A stretch of 64,000 bases of DNA from Bacteroidia bacterium (GTDB taxonomy: Bacteria > Bacteroidota > Bacteroidia > UKL13-3): contig JALONK010000026.1 in the NCBI GenBank assembly GCA_025454975.1, forward strand, positions 1 through 64,000, written 5' to 3'. How positions within the stretch are numbered: position 1 is the stretch's first letter; each line of letters starts with the position of its first letter. Under the pieces are notes generated by a model, which made no database searches, was not told the DNA's origin, and saw only the letters and a program-made list of their open reading frames with translations. The position numbers and the translations under genes were made by a program. This document shows, in pieces, positions 36,166 through 43,266 of the stretch.

Positions 36166-39100
36166 ATGAAAAATTTAAAATTACCTATTCGGCTCGTGAT
36201 TCTATTTATTGTTTTATTAGCATCACAACAAACATTCGGACAAGTTTCTCCTCTCTCAAATCCTTTACAGCATGTTAACGAACAGATGCGTAACATCTTC
36301 ACACCTCTAAGTAAACCACCTTCAAATTTGAACTATTTATATGAAATGAGCGGACACCTAACAGAGGATAAATTTTGGACGAACGTTTCTTATGACATGA
36401 GTTCAACTGAAAATTGGTATAAACTTTATTGGGAGCAATTTTATATGGCTTACGATACGAGTTCGTTACTACATGATATGGAAATTCATGAAAATGCACT
36501 TCAATTTAGAAGTGATACTATTCCATTAGGAGTTTTGGATGTATCGTATTACACACTGGTCAGCAATGCACTTACCAGCAACAATTACTTCGATTTCGAT
36601 ACTGTAAATGATATCATAACTGATATAGCCGGAAGAGTTGGTTATCCTTATAATGAGGAAAACATTTTCACTTTCGCCCCATTATTTGATAAAGGAAAAT
36701 ATTCTAAAATAACTTGGGTAATAAGTCCTTCATTTATTTTTAACGATTTCGCAAATGCCAATTTTTATAACCCATCATTATATTCATTTCAAGTTGATTT
36801 TGGTGATGGAAACGGTTTTAAGACTTTCGACCCGACAACCATACATTATGTAACAATAGATTATGGAGCGTTAGGTTATTCGAATGAAATAACCATGAAT
36901 GCTCAAATATTAGAAGATGGGGTATTAAGAAAACATTCAAGAAGCAAATTTTTGTTAGGGAAAAAAGGTACTCCGGCAAGACCATTTGATGAGGTTGTAT
37001 TTTATAACGACATGCCTGTTTTTATATACAGGGCTTGCGGTTCAACACCTTTAAACAGAAAAATTGTAGTATACCTAGAAGGGATTGACTTATTGGATTT
37101 CATTCCAAAATTTAATAGAGATGCCGTAGAAATCTATCACGAGATGTTACAGCAACCAAATATTAGTCAACTAGCCAATTATGGATATGATTTTTACATT
37201 GTTGATTGGCAAAATAGTAGAATAGATATGCGATCAAATGCTATGTCAATTGTAGCACTTTTAGATGCGCTTAAAGCTGAGGTTCAAAATGATCATGAAT
37301 TTATAATTATAGGGGAAAGTATGGGTGGAATTATAGCAAGATTTGCTTTATCATTTATGGAATCACCTCTTTATACTGATCCTATTAATTTCCCAAATGC
37401 TAATAGAAGAGAGCGAATGCATAACTGCAGATTGATGATAACTTGGGACTCCCCGCATCAAGGAGCTAACCTACCATTATCAATTCAACACATGTATGAT
37501 GCTGTATTGAAATTACCAGGTAAAATGATTTTTGGTATACCAATAAGCATGAGATTTATTTTTGCTCATTTCAATTTATTTTTAGATGCAATGGCAACTA
37601 AACAATTATTAATTAATCATATTGATACTAAAAGTCCTTTTGGATTATATAAAACATATACGGAACATCCTGAAAGAACTCAATTTTTAATGGATTTAGC
37701 TAGCCTTGGAAATTACCCACAATTTTGTAAAAAAATGGCAGTATCAAACGGTGCATTAAATGGCGAAATGCAAACCAAGTTCAGCAGTCCAACCAGCCGT
37801 GTTGCAAATGATAAATTATTGGATTTTAGTACTGCTTTATATGCAAAAATTCTATGGTTTTTTAAAGTCCCTATAATGGGAGCCGATTTAGAATTAAGAA
37901 CTAATCCTGCTGGTCAAGGCAAAATCTTTCAATTTAATGCCGGTACATGGGGAATCAAACTGAAATTTTATTTATTTGGTGTAAAACTAATTACCGGATA
38001 CAATTCCCTTTTCAATTTTTCAGAATATGCTGATGTAAATGCACACTGTGTTAATTCAGGAGGATATCTTTATTTTAGTGGGTTAGAAAAAGTAATCGGT
38101 AATTCAACAGCTTCCGGAACCCATTGGAACTTGAGTAGATATAGTCTGTTAAACCTTGCTTCCTTTAGATCTGGTTCTGATGGAAATGGATGTTGGTCAA
38201 CACAAGCACATGTTGGTTATGATGGTATTGCTTCCATTAATTTCGACTTATCAATTTGTAGCGATGGAATGCAATTTGGTTTTATTCCTTTACAAAGTGC
38301 TTTAGACTTCGGTGTTCTTAATTCTGTGCCGTTAGATCATAACTTTGAGGCCGATTTAATTGCTAACCCTGCAATAATGAATACAAGCACACCATTTGAT
38401 GTAATTGTTGCCATTAGTGGAGCAGACGCTGGATACCCTTTAGGGCTCGGACTATTTAAGTTAAACCGTGGCCATCTATATGTAAAATATGAAGGTGAAG
38501 ACCAGTTTTTAGAGCAATCATTTCCATTTAGAGATTGCATAAGTATTCCGGCCAATGGAAATGGTATATTCGGACACTGGGTAAATAGAGAAATTGGAGA
38601 TGAAATTTTTTACTTGGATAACCTGATTTGTAATCGAAATGCCATTTATGAAGCTGAACACAGATTATATGTAAATGCATTCAATAATCCTTGGTATAAA
38701 TATGCAAACGGCACAGGTGTTGGTAAACCTGGATTTTTTTCAAAAGTTAATCATTTTATTATTGCCGATAATGTGAATGCCGATTTCAGGTACGACCAAG
38801 TTCTTCCCATTCCTACTCCACCTAATTTTTACTTTTCACCTGCTCCAAATCAAGGATTCCCACCTTTTACAGGTTCTTGGACAGAAAATATGAGTAGCAG
38901 AATCGCTTGTCCCGGCTGTTTCGATTTTGGTAAAAAAGCAATCGAATCAACAAAATTGAATAATAGAACACTTTCATCATCTTCCTTCTCATTTTACCCA
39001 AATCCTAATGAAGGAGTTATCTATCTTAATTATTCGTTTGTTAATAGTGATAATCTAATTCTTCAGATAACCGATTTATATGGTAGAATAATTTATTCAA

Positions 39101-39240
39101 GAAGTTTAAATAAAGTAGATAATGCCAATTCAGTTTCAACTATTATTAATTTGAAGGAAGAAAATCTTAAAAGCGGATTTTATTTTATAAGCCTTTCAAA
39201 TGGTAAGGAAGTGTTATCTAAAAAACTAGTTATTAAATAA
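36166..39240 (+). CDS. T9SS-exported alpha/beta-hydrolase, lipase-like
   Basis: A 1024-residue secreted protein. The signal peptide ends near FGQ (about residue 26). A long N-terminal region without recognised domain is followed near residues 370-440 by an alpha/beta-hydrolase core. The nucleophile elbow is GESMGG, and TWDSPHQGA resembles the PHxGA loop of PGAP1-type and triacylglycerol lipases. The C-terminal 75 residues are a type A T9SS sorting domain starting FYPNPNEG and ending GKEVLSKKLVIK. The protein should therefore be carried across the outer membrane. Lipid or ester substrate is inferred; the catalytic Asp and His were not placed. The gene follows an XRE regulator. Confidence 0.85.
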   Translation: MKNLKLPIRLVILFIVLLASQQTFGQVSPLSNPLQHVNEQMRNIFTPLSKPPSNLNYLYEMSGHLTEDKFWTNVSYDMSSTENWYKLYWEQFYMAYDTSSLLHDMEIHENALQFRSDTIPLGVLDVSYYTLVSNALTSNNYFDFDTVNDIITDIAGRVGYPYNEENIFTFAPLFDKGKYSKITWVISPSFIFNDFANANFYNPSLYSFQVDFGDGNGFKTFDPTTIHYVTIDYGALGYSNEITMNAQILEDGVLRKHSRSKFLLGKKGTPARPFDEVVFYNDMPVFIYRACGSTPLNRKIVVYLEGIDLLDFIPKFNRDAVEIYHEMLQQPNISQLANYGYDFYIVDWQNSRIDMRSNAMSIVALLDALKAEVQNDHEFIIIGESMGGIIARFALSFMESPLYTDPINFPNANRRERMHNCRLMITWDSPHQGANLPLSIQHMYDAVLKLPGKMIFGIPISMRFIFAHFNLFLDAMATKQLLINHIDTKSPFGLYKTYTEHPERTQFLMDLASLGNYPQFCKKMAVSNGALNGEMQTKFSSPTSRVANDKLLDFSTALYAKILWFFKVPIMGADLELRTNPAGQGKIFQFNAGTWGIKLKFYLFGVKLITGYNSLFNFSEYADVNAHCVNSGGYLYFSGLEKVIGNSTASGTHWNLSRYSLLNLASFRSGSDGNGCWSTQAHVGYDGIASINFDLSICSDGMQFGFIPLQSALDFGVLNSVPLDHNFEADLIANPAIMNTSTPFDVIVAISGADAGYPLGLGLFKLNRGHLYVKYEGEDQFLEQSFPFRDCISIPANGNGIFGHWVNREIGDEIFYLDNLICNRNAIYEAEHRLYVNAFNNPWYKYANGTGVGKPGFFSKVNHFIIADNVNADFRYDQVLPIPTPPNFYFSPAPNQGFPPFTGSWTENMSSRIACPGCFDFGKKAIESTKLNNRTLSSSSFSFYPNPNEGVIYLNYSFVNSDNLILQITDLYGRIIYSRSLNKVDNANSVSTIINLKEENLKSGFYFISLSNGKEVLSKKLVIK

Positions 39241-39400
39241 GGTAATTAATATTCAAGGTGATGTAATCAACAGACGCAAGTAATCTTGTTATATTATTTA
39301 AATTTTAATAACAACTTAGCGTTACATAAAATTTGTAATCAACACAGGTTTTAAAATTATACTGAAGAGAAAACCTTTAACATAATAACTGAATACTTAC

Positions 39401-39456
39401 TGCTGTAGATGTAACCTTAGTTTTATACGCTATTGTTTTATCTACAGCATTTTTTT
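39401..39456 (+). terminator. Hairpin with T-run, probable terminator
   Basis: TGCTGTAGAT (39401-39410) pairs perfectly with ATCTACAGCA (39440-39449) and is followed by seven T (39450-39456). The loop of 29 bases is long. It is 160 bases after the T9SS gene stop, so it probably ends that transcript. Confidence 0.65.
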
Positions 39457-39841
39457 ATTCTTGATTAAATCTTTTGGGTGTTATATATCATAATTACTTA
39501 CAAAATATATTATCACCTTTTGTAGTTGAACTCTTTGATTCTAAATTTATATAAATCGAGTTAGCCACTCATAAGGTTGTTTCTAATATTTTCTCTAATT
39601 AAAGTTCACCTTGTAAAATCACATTCTCCCCCGAACAATAAAATAAACATCACTCACAGTAGCAATCACCCTATGTATTAAGTCCAACTCATGGAATAAT
39701 TATAATTTTAATTGTTCTCTGACAATTCACCAATAGGATAATTTTTAAGACGTCATTCACTAACATAGATTAGCATCCATATTTAATTTCTGTGTATTTC
39801 ATTCATGTGAATTACAACAATTTTATACTAAATTAATTTTA

Positions 39842-39907
39842 GAGGGAAAACCCTATTAAAAAAAATGAAAAACTGGTTTATTACTATGAACTAAAATTTC
39901 AATTTTG
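39842..39907 (+). promoter_or_regulatory. Conserved upstream module, copy 2
   Basis: Contains the small dyad AGGG-AAAA-CCCT, with GAAAACCCTA at 39846-39855, ATGAAAAA at 39865 and CAATTTTG at 39900-39907. Spacing of the outer words is 54 bases, exactly as in copy 1 at 35621-35682. It lies about 160 bases before the first trypco2-like gene. Confidence 0.45.
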
Positions 39908-40068
39908 TATCATACTTTAAACAAGTGACAGACGTGTATAACTAATTAAAAGCTTATAAAATGAATATGAAACTTGGTCAATTCTCATTGATATAAGTAT
40001 GAAGTCGGACATTCTGAAACAGCGACTAAAAACTCTGAAAGTAAGAAAAACCTTAACTTTTTATTCAA

Positions 40069-40353
40069 ATGGCATTAGATACTCAAAAAGAAGTTATTAA
40101 AGAACTTATTGCAACGACATCAGAAGGCGCAATTGAAGCCTATGATGATTTAATCAACAGTGGGGCACAAATAAAGTTAGATGAATTTGAAATCGAAACT
40201 ACTTATGCTGCTGAAACAGAATTTAAAATTGAAAGCAATAATAAGATTTCATTTAAGATGAAAGGCTTTAAAGCAAGTTTTGGAACGAAAGTTTCAAGAA
40301 GAAATACGCAAACGTATGGTTTAAAAGTACGTTTCTTATTTGTTGGCGTTTAA
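40069..40353 (+). CDS. Trypco2-like domain protein, first of a tandem pair
   Basis: A 94-residue protein with the layout of the trypsin-co-occurring domain 2 (trypco2). It has an N-terminal helix (about 3-31), then strands beginning KLDEFEIETTY, a middle strand pair SFKMKGFKASFG and the closing strand GLKVRFLFV. No signal peptide or membrane helix is present. Trypco2 domains are known from NTP-dependent bacterial conflict systems, where they accompany trypsin-like peptidases and other effectors. Here no peptidase, NTPase or effector gene lies within several kilobases. It is nine bases before a second protein of the same type. The family call rests on pattern resemblance only. Confidence 0.6.
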   Translation: MALDTQKEVIKELIATTSEGAIEAYDDLINSGAQIKLDEFEIETTYAAETEFKIESNNKISFKMKGFKASFGTKVSRRNTQTYGLKVRFLFVGV

Positions 40354-40362
40354 TTTCTTAAT

Positions 40363-40686
40363 ATGAGCGTTAACTTATCTTCTGTAATTATTGCAGTTTC
40401 AAAATCTGTTGAGGAGGCAAAAACGGAAATAGAAAAAGGAAGTAAAGTTGTAGATTTAGACGAGGTAGAAGTAGACTTAAATGTAAAACTTGGTTCAAAC
40501 ATCAATGATTTAGTAGACGGTAGTTTTAAAGAAATAAAACCTTTAAGGGTATTTCAATTAGAAAGACTATCTAAACTAGAAAGTAAAGAAACTATCTACA
40601 CAAAATCTGAATTAAAAAGTTTAACAGAAAAGTTTTCTGATGACTTATCTGAAGTTACACTTCGACTTGTATTTTCTTTTAAATAA
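40363..40686 (+). CDS. Trypco2-like domain protein, second of a tandem pair
   Basis: A 107-residue protein with the same order as its neighbour: a leading helix (about 5-26), the acidic strand VDLDEVEVDLNVKL, and a closing strand TLRLVFSF. Between them lies an inserted charged helical segment (about 55-95) that the first protein lacks. The two proteins share little identity beyond the pattern, so an old duplication or a conserved heteromeric pair are both possible. The nine-base gap implies one transcript. No recognised effector is nearby. Function is unknown. Confidence 0.55.
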   Translation: MSVNLSSVIIAVSKSVEEAKTEIEKGSKVVDLDEVEVDLNVKLGSNINDLVDGSFKEIKPLRVFQLERLSKLESKETIYTKSELKSLTEKFSDDLSEVTLRLVFSFK

Positions 40687-40702
40687 TTTCTTCCTATAAC
40701 AT

Positions 40703-40776
40703 CCGAATTGCAAACGCGGGATGGCTTTAACTTCCTATAAATAAAGAGGCTTAAAAACACCCGCTTTGCAAATCGG
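40703..40776. repeat. Long imperfect palindrome, 74 bases
   Basis: CCGAATTGCAAACGCGGG (40703-40720) is matched on the other arm by CCCGCTTTGCAAATCGG (to 40776). A small inner dyad, CTTTA/TAAAG, lies between. The GC-rich arms stand out from the AT-rich surroundings. It follows the trypco2-like pair by 16 bases and may end their transcript. There is no T-run, and it looks more like an interspersed REP-type element. Confidence 0.6.
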
Positions 40777-41017
40777 TAAATTCGCAATGATTAACATTTG
40801 CAACTAGTGTTGTTTTTGTTGGTGTCATCATCACAATTTAATTTCGCATACACTCTTCATTTACAAAAATATCTATGACTAAAATTTTATAGTCTGATGA
40901 ACCGTTTTAATCAGTTATCTAAAATGGTTAACAAACTCTATAATTTTTAAACATGATTATCACTCACCTATACATAACATTGATGGGCATTGAACAAATG
41001 ATTCATTCAAGTAAAAT

Positions 41018-41033
41018 GTGAAACTATTTTCAC
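41018..41033. promoter_or_regulatory. Dyad GTGAAA-N4-TTTCAC
   Basis: A perfect six-base dyad with a four-base centre lies 107 bases before the Crp/Fnr start codon. Geometry (arm-N4-arm) is like FNR sites, so it may be an autoregulatory operator. Tentative. Confidence 0.3.
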
Positions 41034-41100
41034 GCAATTTCCCATCTGTTTTGAGTTAACTTTAATATAGATCAAATTTCCATATTCACTCTGTTTATCA

Positions 41101-41108
41101 TACTTTTG
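41101..41108 (+). promoter_or_regulatory. Candidate -7 promoter element (TACTTTTG)
   Basis: TACTTTTG fits TAnnTTTG and lies 31 bases before the Crp/Fnr start codon. A -33 partner is not clear. Confidence 0.35.
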
Positions 41109-41139
41109 GTTTTATTTATGCACTCAATTCATAATTTTC

Positions 41140-41709
41140 ATGCAGTCGTATCTTGAAAAAATAAACCAATACATCTCCGGCTTGGATAAGGAAACTATTG
41201 CTGCATTAGAACAAATCTCCGATATTAAAACTTATAAAAAGGGCGATTTATTACTCAAACAAAATGAAGTGTCGTCAAAAAGTTATCATATTTTAAGTGG
41301 CATTGCACGTAAGTTTTTTATACATAATGATAAAGAAATTACAACCGAACTTTACTTTGAACAAGATTTGGCTTTTTCGTTTGAAAGTTATACGCTTCAA
41401 ACCCCTAGTAAAGAATATATCGAAGCGCTTACTGATGTAAAAGTTTCTGTTATCCATTATCATGCCTTTCAAGATGCGAAACAAAAATTTCCAAAGTTAA
41501 CTACCCTAGATTTAATGCTGGTGGAATATTATTCCATTTGGCTCGAAAATCGTCTGTTTCAATTTCATACCCAATCCGCTACCGAAAAGTATTTGGATAT
41601 CGTTACCAAAAGTCCTCACCTCATTCAACAGTTACCGCTTACCATCATCGCATCATACCTTAATATCTCGCTCGAAACCCTAAGCCGAATCAGAGCTAAA
41701 ATCTCTTAG
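41140..41709 (+). CDS. Crp/Fnr family transcriptional regulator
   Basis: A 189-residue regulator. Residues about 20-115 form a cyclic-nucleotide-binding-like beta-roll (YKKGDLLLKQNEVSSKSYHI, then GIARKFFIH). A dimerisation helix follows, and a C-terminal helix-turn-helix, ASYLNISLETLSRIRAKI, is at about 170-188. Length matches the short Bacteroidota Crp/Fnr group. No cysteine cluster is present, so it is not an oxygen-sensing FNR. A dyad TTTGAC-CTAA-GTCAAA lies 8 bases after its stop codon and before the exporter gene; this is the likely target. The ligand is unknown. Confidence 0.88.
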   Translation: MQSYLEKINQYISGLDKETIAALEQISDIKTYKKGDLLLKQNEVSSKSYHILSGIARKFFIHNDKEITTELYFEQDLAFSFESYTLQTPSKEYIEALTDVKVSVIHYHAFQDAKQKFPKLTTLDLMLVEYYSIWLENRLFQFHTQSATEKYLDIVTKSPHLIQQLPLTIIASYLNISLETLSRIRAKIS

Positions 41710-41717
41710 CAATTATT

Positions 41718-41735
41718 ATTTGACCTAAGTCAAAT
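41718..41735. promoter_or_regulatory. FNR-like operator dyad before the SMR gene
   Basis: ATTTGAC-CTAA-GTCAAAT is a perfect seven-base dyad with a four-base centre. It closely follows the Crp/FNR box form TTGAT-N4-ATCAA. It lies between the Crp/Fnr gene and the SMR exporter gene, 53 bases before the latter's ATG, as expected for control of the exporter by the adjacent regulator. Confidence 0.6.
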
Positions 41736-41787
41736 GTATTCCGTAGTATTCAATTCAATTTTACAGCCGAATTAATACTTATAACTT

Positions 41788-42108
41788 ATGCATTGGATTT
41801 ACCTAACAATGGCCGGCATTTTTGAAATTGGATGGGCCGTTGGACTGAAACAAATGGATGGTCATAAAAACCTGAGTTGGACCATTATTTTTTACATCAG
41901 CATTATCACAAGCTTTTACTTTTTACAGCTTGCTCTTAAATCAATTCCTGTTTCAACTGCTTATGCCATTTACACCGGCATTGGAACTTTAGGAACAGTA
42001 ATGGTTTCTATTTTATTTTTAAAAGAACCTATATCGTTTGCTAAAGTAGGTTGTATGTTATGTATAGTAGGGGGTGTTATCGGACTTAAACTTAGTACAA
42101 ATTTTTAA
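41788..42108 (+). CDS. SMR family transporter, Gdx/SugE-type
   Basis: A 106-residue four-helix exporter of the small multidrug resistance family. The essential Glu13 sits in EIGWAVGLK. This wording (Trp16, Ala17, Lys21) marks the Gdx/SugE subtype, which exports guanidinium, rather than the Qac subtype. The inner motif VSTAYAIYTGIGTLG and the end GGVIGLKLSTNF are also SugE-like. SMR proteins work as antiparallel dimers. No guanidine riboswitch was recognised upstream; control by the adjacent Crp/Fnr protein is more likely. It is two bases before the next gene, so the two form an operon. Confidence 0.88.
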   Translation: MHWIYLTMAGIFEIGWAVGLKQMDGHKNLSWTIIFYISIITSFYFLQLALKSIPVSTAYAIYTGIGTLGTVMVSILFLKEPISFAKVGCMLCIVGGVIGLKLSTNF

Positions 42109-42110
42109 CC

Positions 42111-43187
42111 ATGACAAATAGAATTATTGGCTTTGATTTAGCCCGGGCTTACGCCATCTTTGGTATGTTTATCGTGAACTTCAACATGGTGTTTGGAAGC
42201 CATTCACAACAAACATCTCTTGATCGTTTTCTTATGCTCTTTAATGGTAATTCAAGTACCATGTTCGTTATACTGGCAGGAATGGGTGTTTCACTTATGG
42301 CCAATAGCGCTAATGATAATTTGATTCAACAAAACCAAATAAAAAAAATCATCCTTAAACGTTCCCTGTTTTTATTCGCTTTTGGTTTATTATTTTACAG
42401 TTGGTGGCCCGCTGATATACTCCATTTTTATGGCGGATATTTGCATCTGGCGGCTTTAATACTTTTTGTTCCTAAACAGTATTTTCTATTTGGTGCTGCC
42501 CTTTGTGTGCTTATTTTTCATGGTTTGTTGATGTGGATTCCGTTTGATACAGGATGGAATTTTAACAACTTTACTTACGCAGATTTCTGGACTTGGAATG
42601 GATTTCTCAGAAATACTTTTTATAATGGCTGGAACGCAATCTTCCCTTGGTTTGCCTACTTTTTAGTCGGGTTGTATTTAGGCCGTCTGCCTTGGAAAAA
42701 TTCACACATCCCCAATCGAATGTTTCTGTTCGGTCTTGTGCTGTATGTAATCATGTTTTTTACTCAAACTTATTTGCCACTTTGGATTCATAATCCTGAC
42801 ATTGTATCTTATTTAACTGCCGATTATCTGCCTCCTTATGTACCTTTTATGCTAAGCACATCGGCATTCAGTTTGATGCTCATCAGTATATTTATAAAGC
42901 TGGGTAATTATGTTGAAGGTAAGACATTAGCTAACCTACTTGCGTATACAGGCCAAATGACATTAACACATTACGTACTACATTTAACAATTGGGTTGAT
43001 AGGTTTATCCATCATTGCCCAAAAACCACTGACGTATGATATATTACAATTACCTCCCACTGATGCATTTGTAATTTTATCCTATAGTATTTGTTATTTT
43101 GTAATCAGTTGCTTGATAACTTTTGCCTGGCGAAAAAGGTTTAAACAAGGTCCATTAGAAATGATTATGCGCAAGTTTTCTGACTAA
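42111..43187 (+). CDS. DUF418/DUF1624-like multi-pass membrane protein
   Basis: A 358-residue integral membrane protein with about nine or ten helices. The N-terminus RIIGFDLARAYAIFGMFIVN is the typical opening of the DUF418/DUF1624 (YeiB-like) group, related to membrane acyltransferases. The WPADILHFYGGYLHLAA segment near 105-120 and a C-terminal TGQMTLTHYVLHLTIG are also characteristic. The biochemical function is unknown, although an acyl transfer role is often proposed. It is separated by two bases from the SMR exporter gene and is part of the same transcript. A bidirectional terminator follows. Confidence 0.8.
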   Translation: MTNRIIGFDLARAYAIFGMFIVNFNMVFGSHSQQTSLDRFLMLFNGNSSTMFVILAGMGVSLMANSANDNLIQQNQIKKIILKRSLFLFAFGLLFYSWWPADILHFYGGYLHLAALILFVPKQYFLFGAALCVLIFHGLLMWIPFDTGWNFNNFTYADFWTWNGFLRNTFYNGWNAIFPWFAYFLVGLYLGRLPWKNSHIPNRMFLFGLVLYVIMFFTQTYLPLWIHNPDIVSYLTADYLPPYVPFMLSTSAFSLMLISIFIKLGNYVEGKTLANLLAYTGQMTLTHYVLHLTIGLIGLSIIAQKPLTYDILQLPPTDAFVILSYSICYFVISCLITFAWRKRFKQGPLEMIMRKFSD

Positions 43188-43232
43188 GGAAATATTGGTA
43201 CTTTGCACTAATTGTGGTTGATACTTCAATAA

Positions 43233-43263
43233 AAATCCCGAGCATTTAATATACCCGGGATTT
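43233..43263. terminator. Bidirectional hairpin terminator
   Basis: AAATCCCG (43233-43240) pairs with CGGGATTT (43256-43263) around a 15-base AT-rich loop. It lies between the convergent DUF418-like and topoisomerase genes, with an A-run before and T-rich sequence after it. Confidence 0.8.
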
Positions 43264-43266
43264 CTT

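Larger units (their letters stand above)
39241..40068. other. AT-rich non-coding region
   Basis: About 830 bases without a gene. It contains a terminator-like hairpin at 39401-39456, a weak remnant of the REP flank (GTTAGCCACT near 39560) and, at 39842-39907, the second copy of the GAAAACCCTA...CAATTTTG module. From 40000 a 33-codon frame runs into the next gene but shows no features and was not annotated. Confidence 0.5.
40687..41139. other. Non-coding gap with long palindrome and regulator promoter
   Basis: No gene was recognised. The first part is occupied by the imperfect palindrome at 40703-40776. The second part, before the Crp/Fnr gene, contains the dyad GTGAAA-CTAT-TTTCAC (41018-41033) and a TACTTTTG promoter-like element at 41101-41108. 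Confidence 0.5.

Noticed and set aside
39560-39580. Further REP copy (GTTAGCCACT)
   Set aside because: Only about ten bases agree and no second arm is present; at most a remnant.
40000-40101. A 33-codon frame overlapping the first trypco2-like gene
   Set aside because: It is basic, featureless and runs into the real gene in another frame; no ribosome site.
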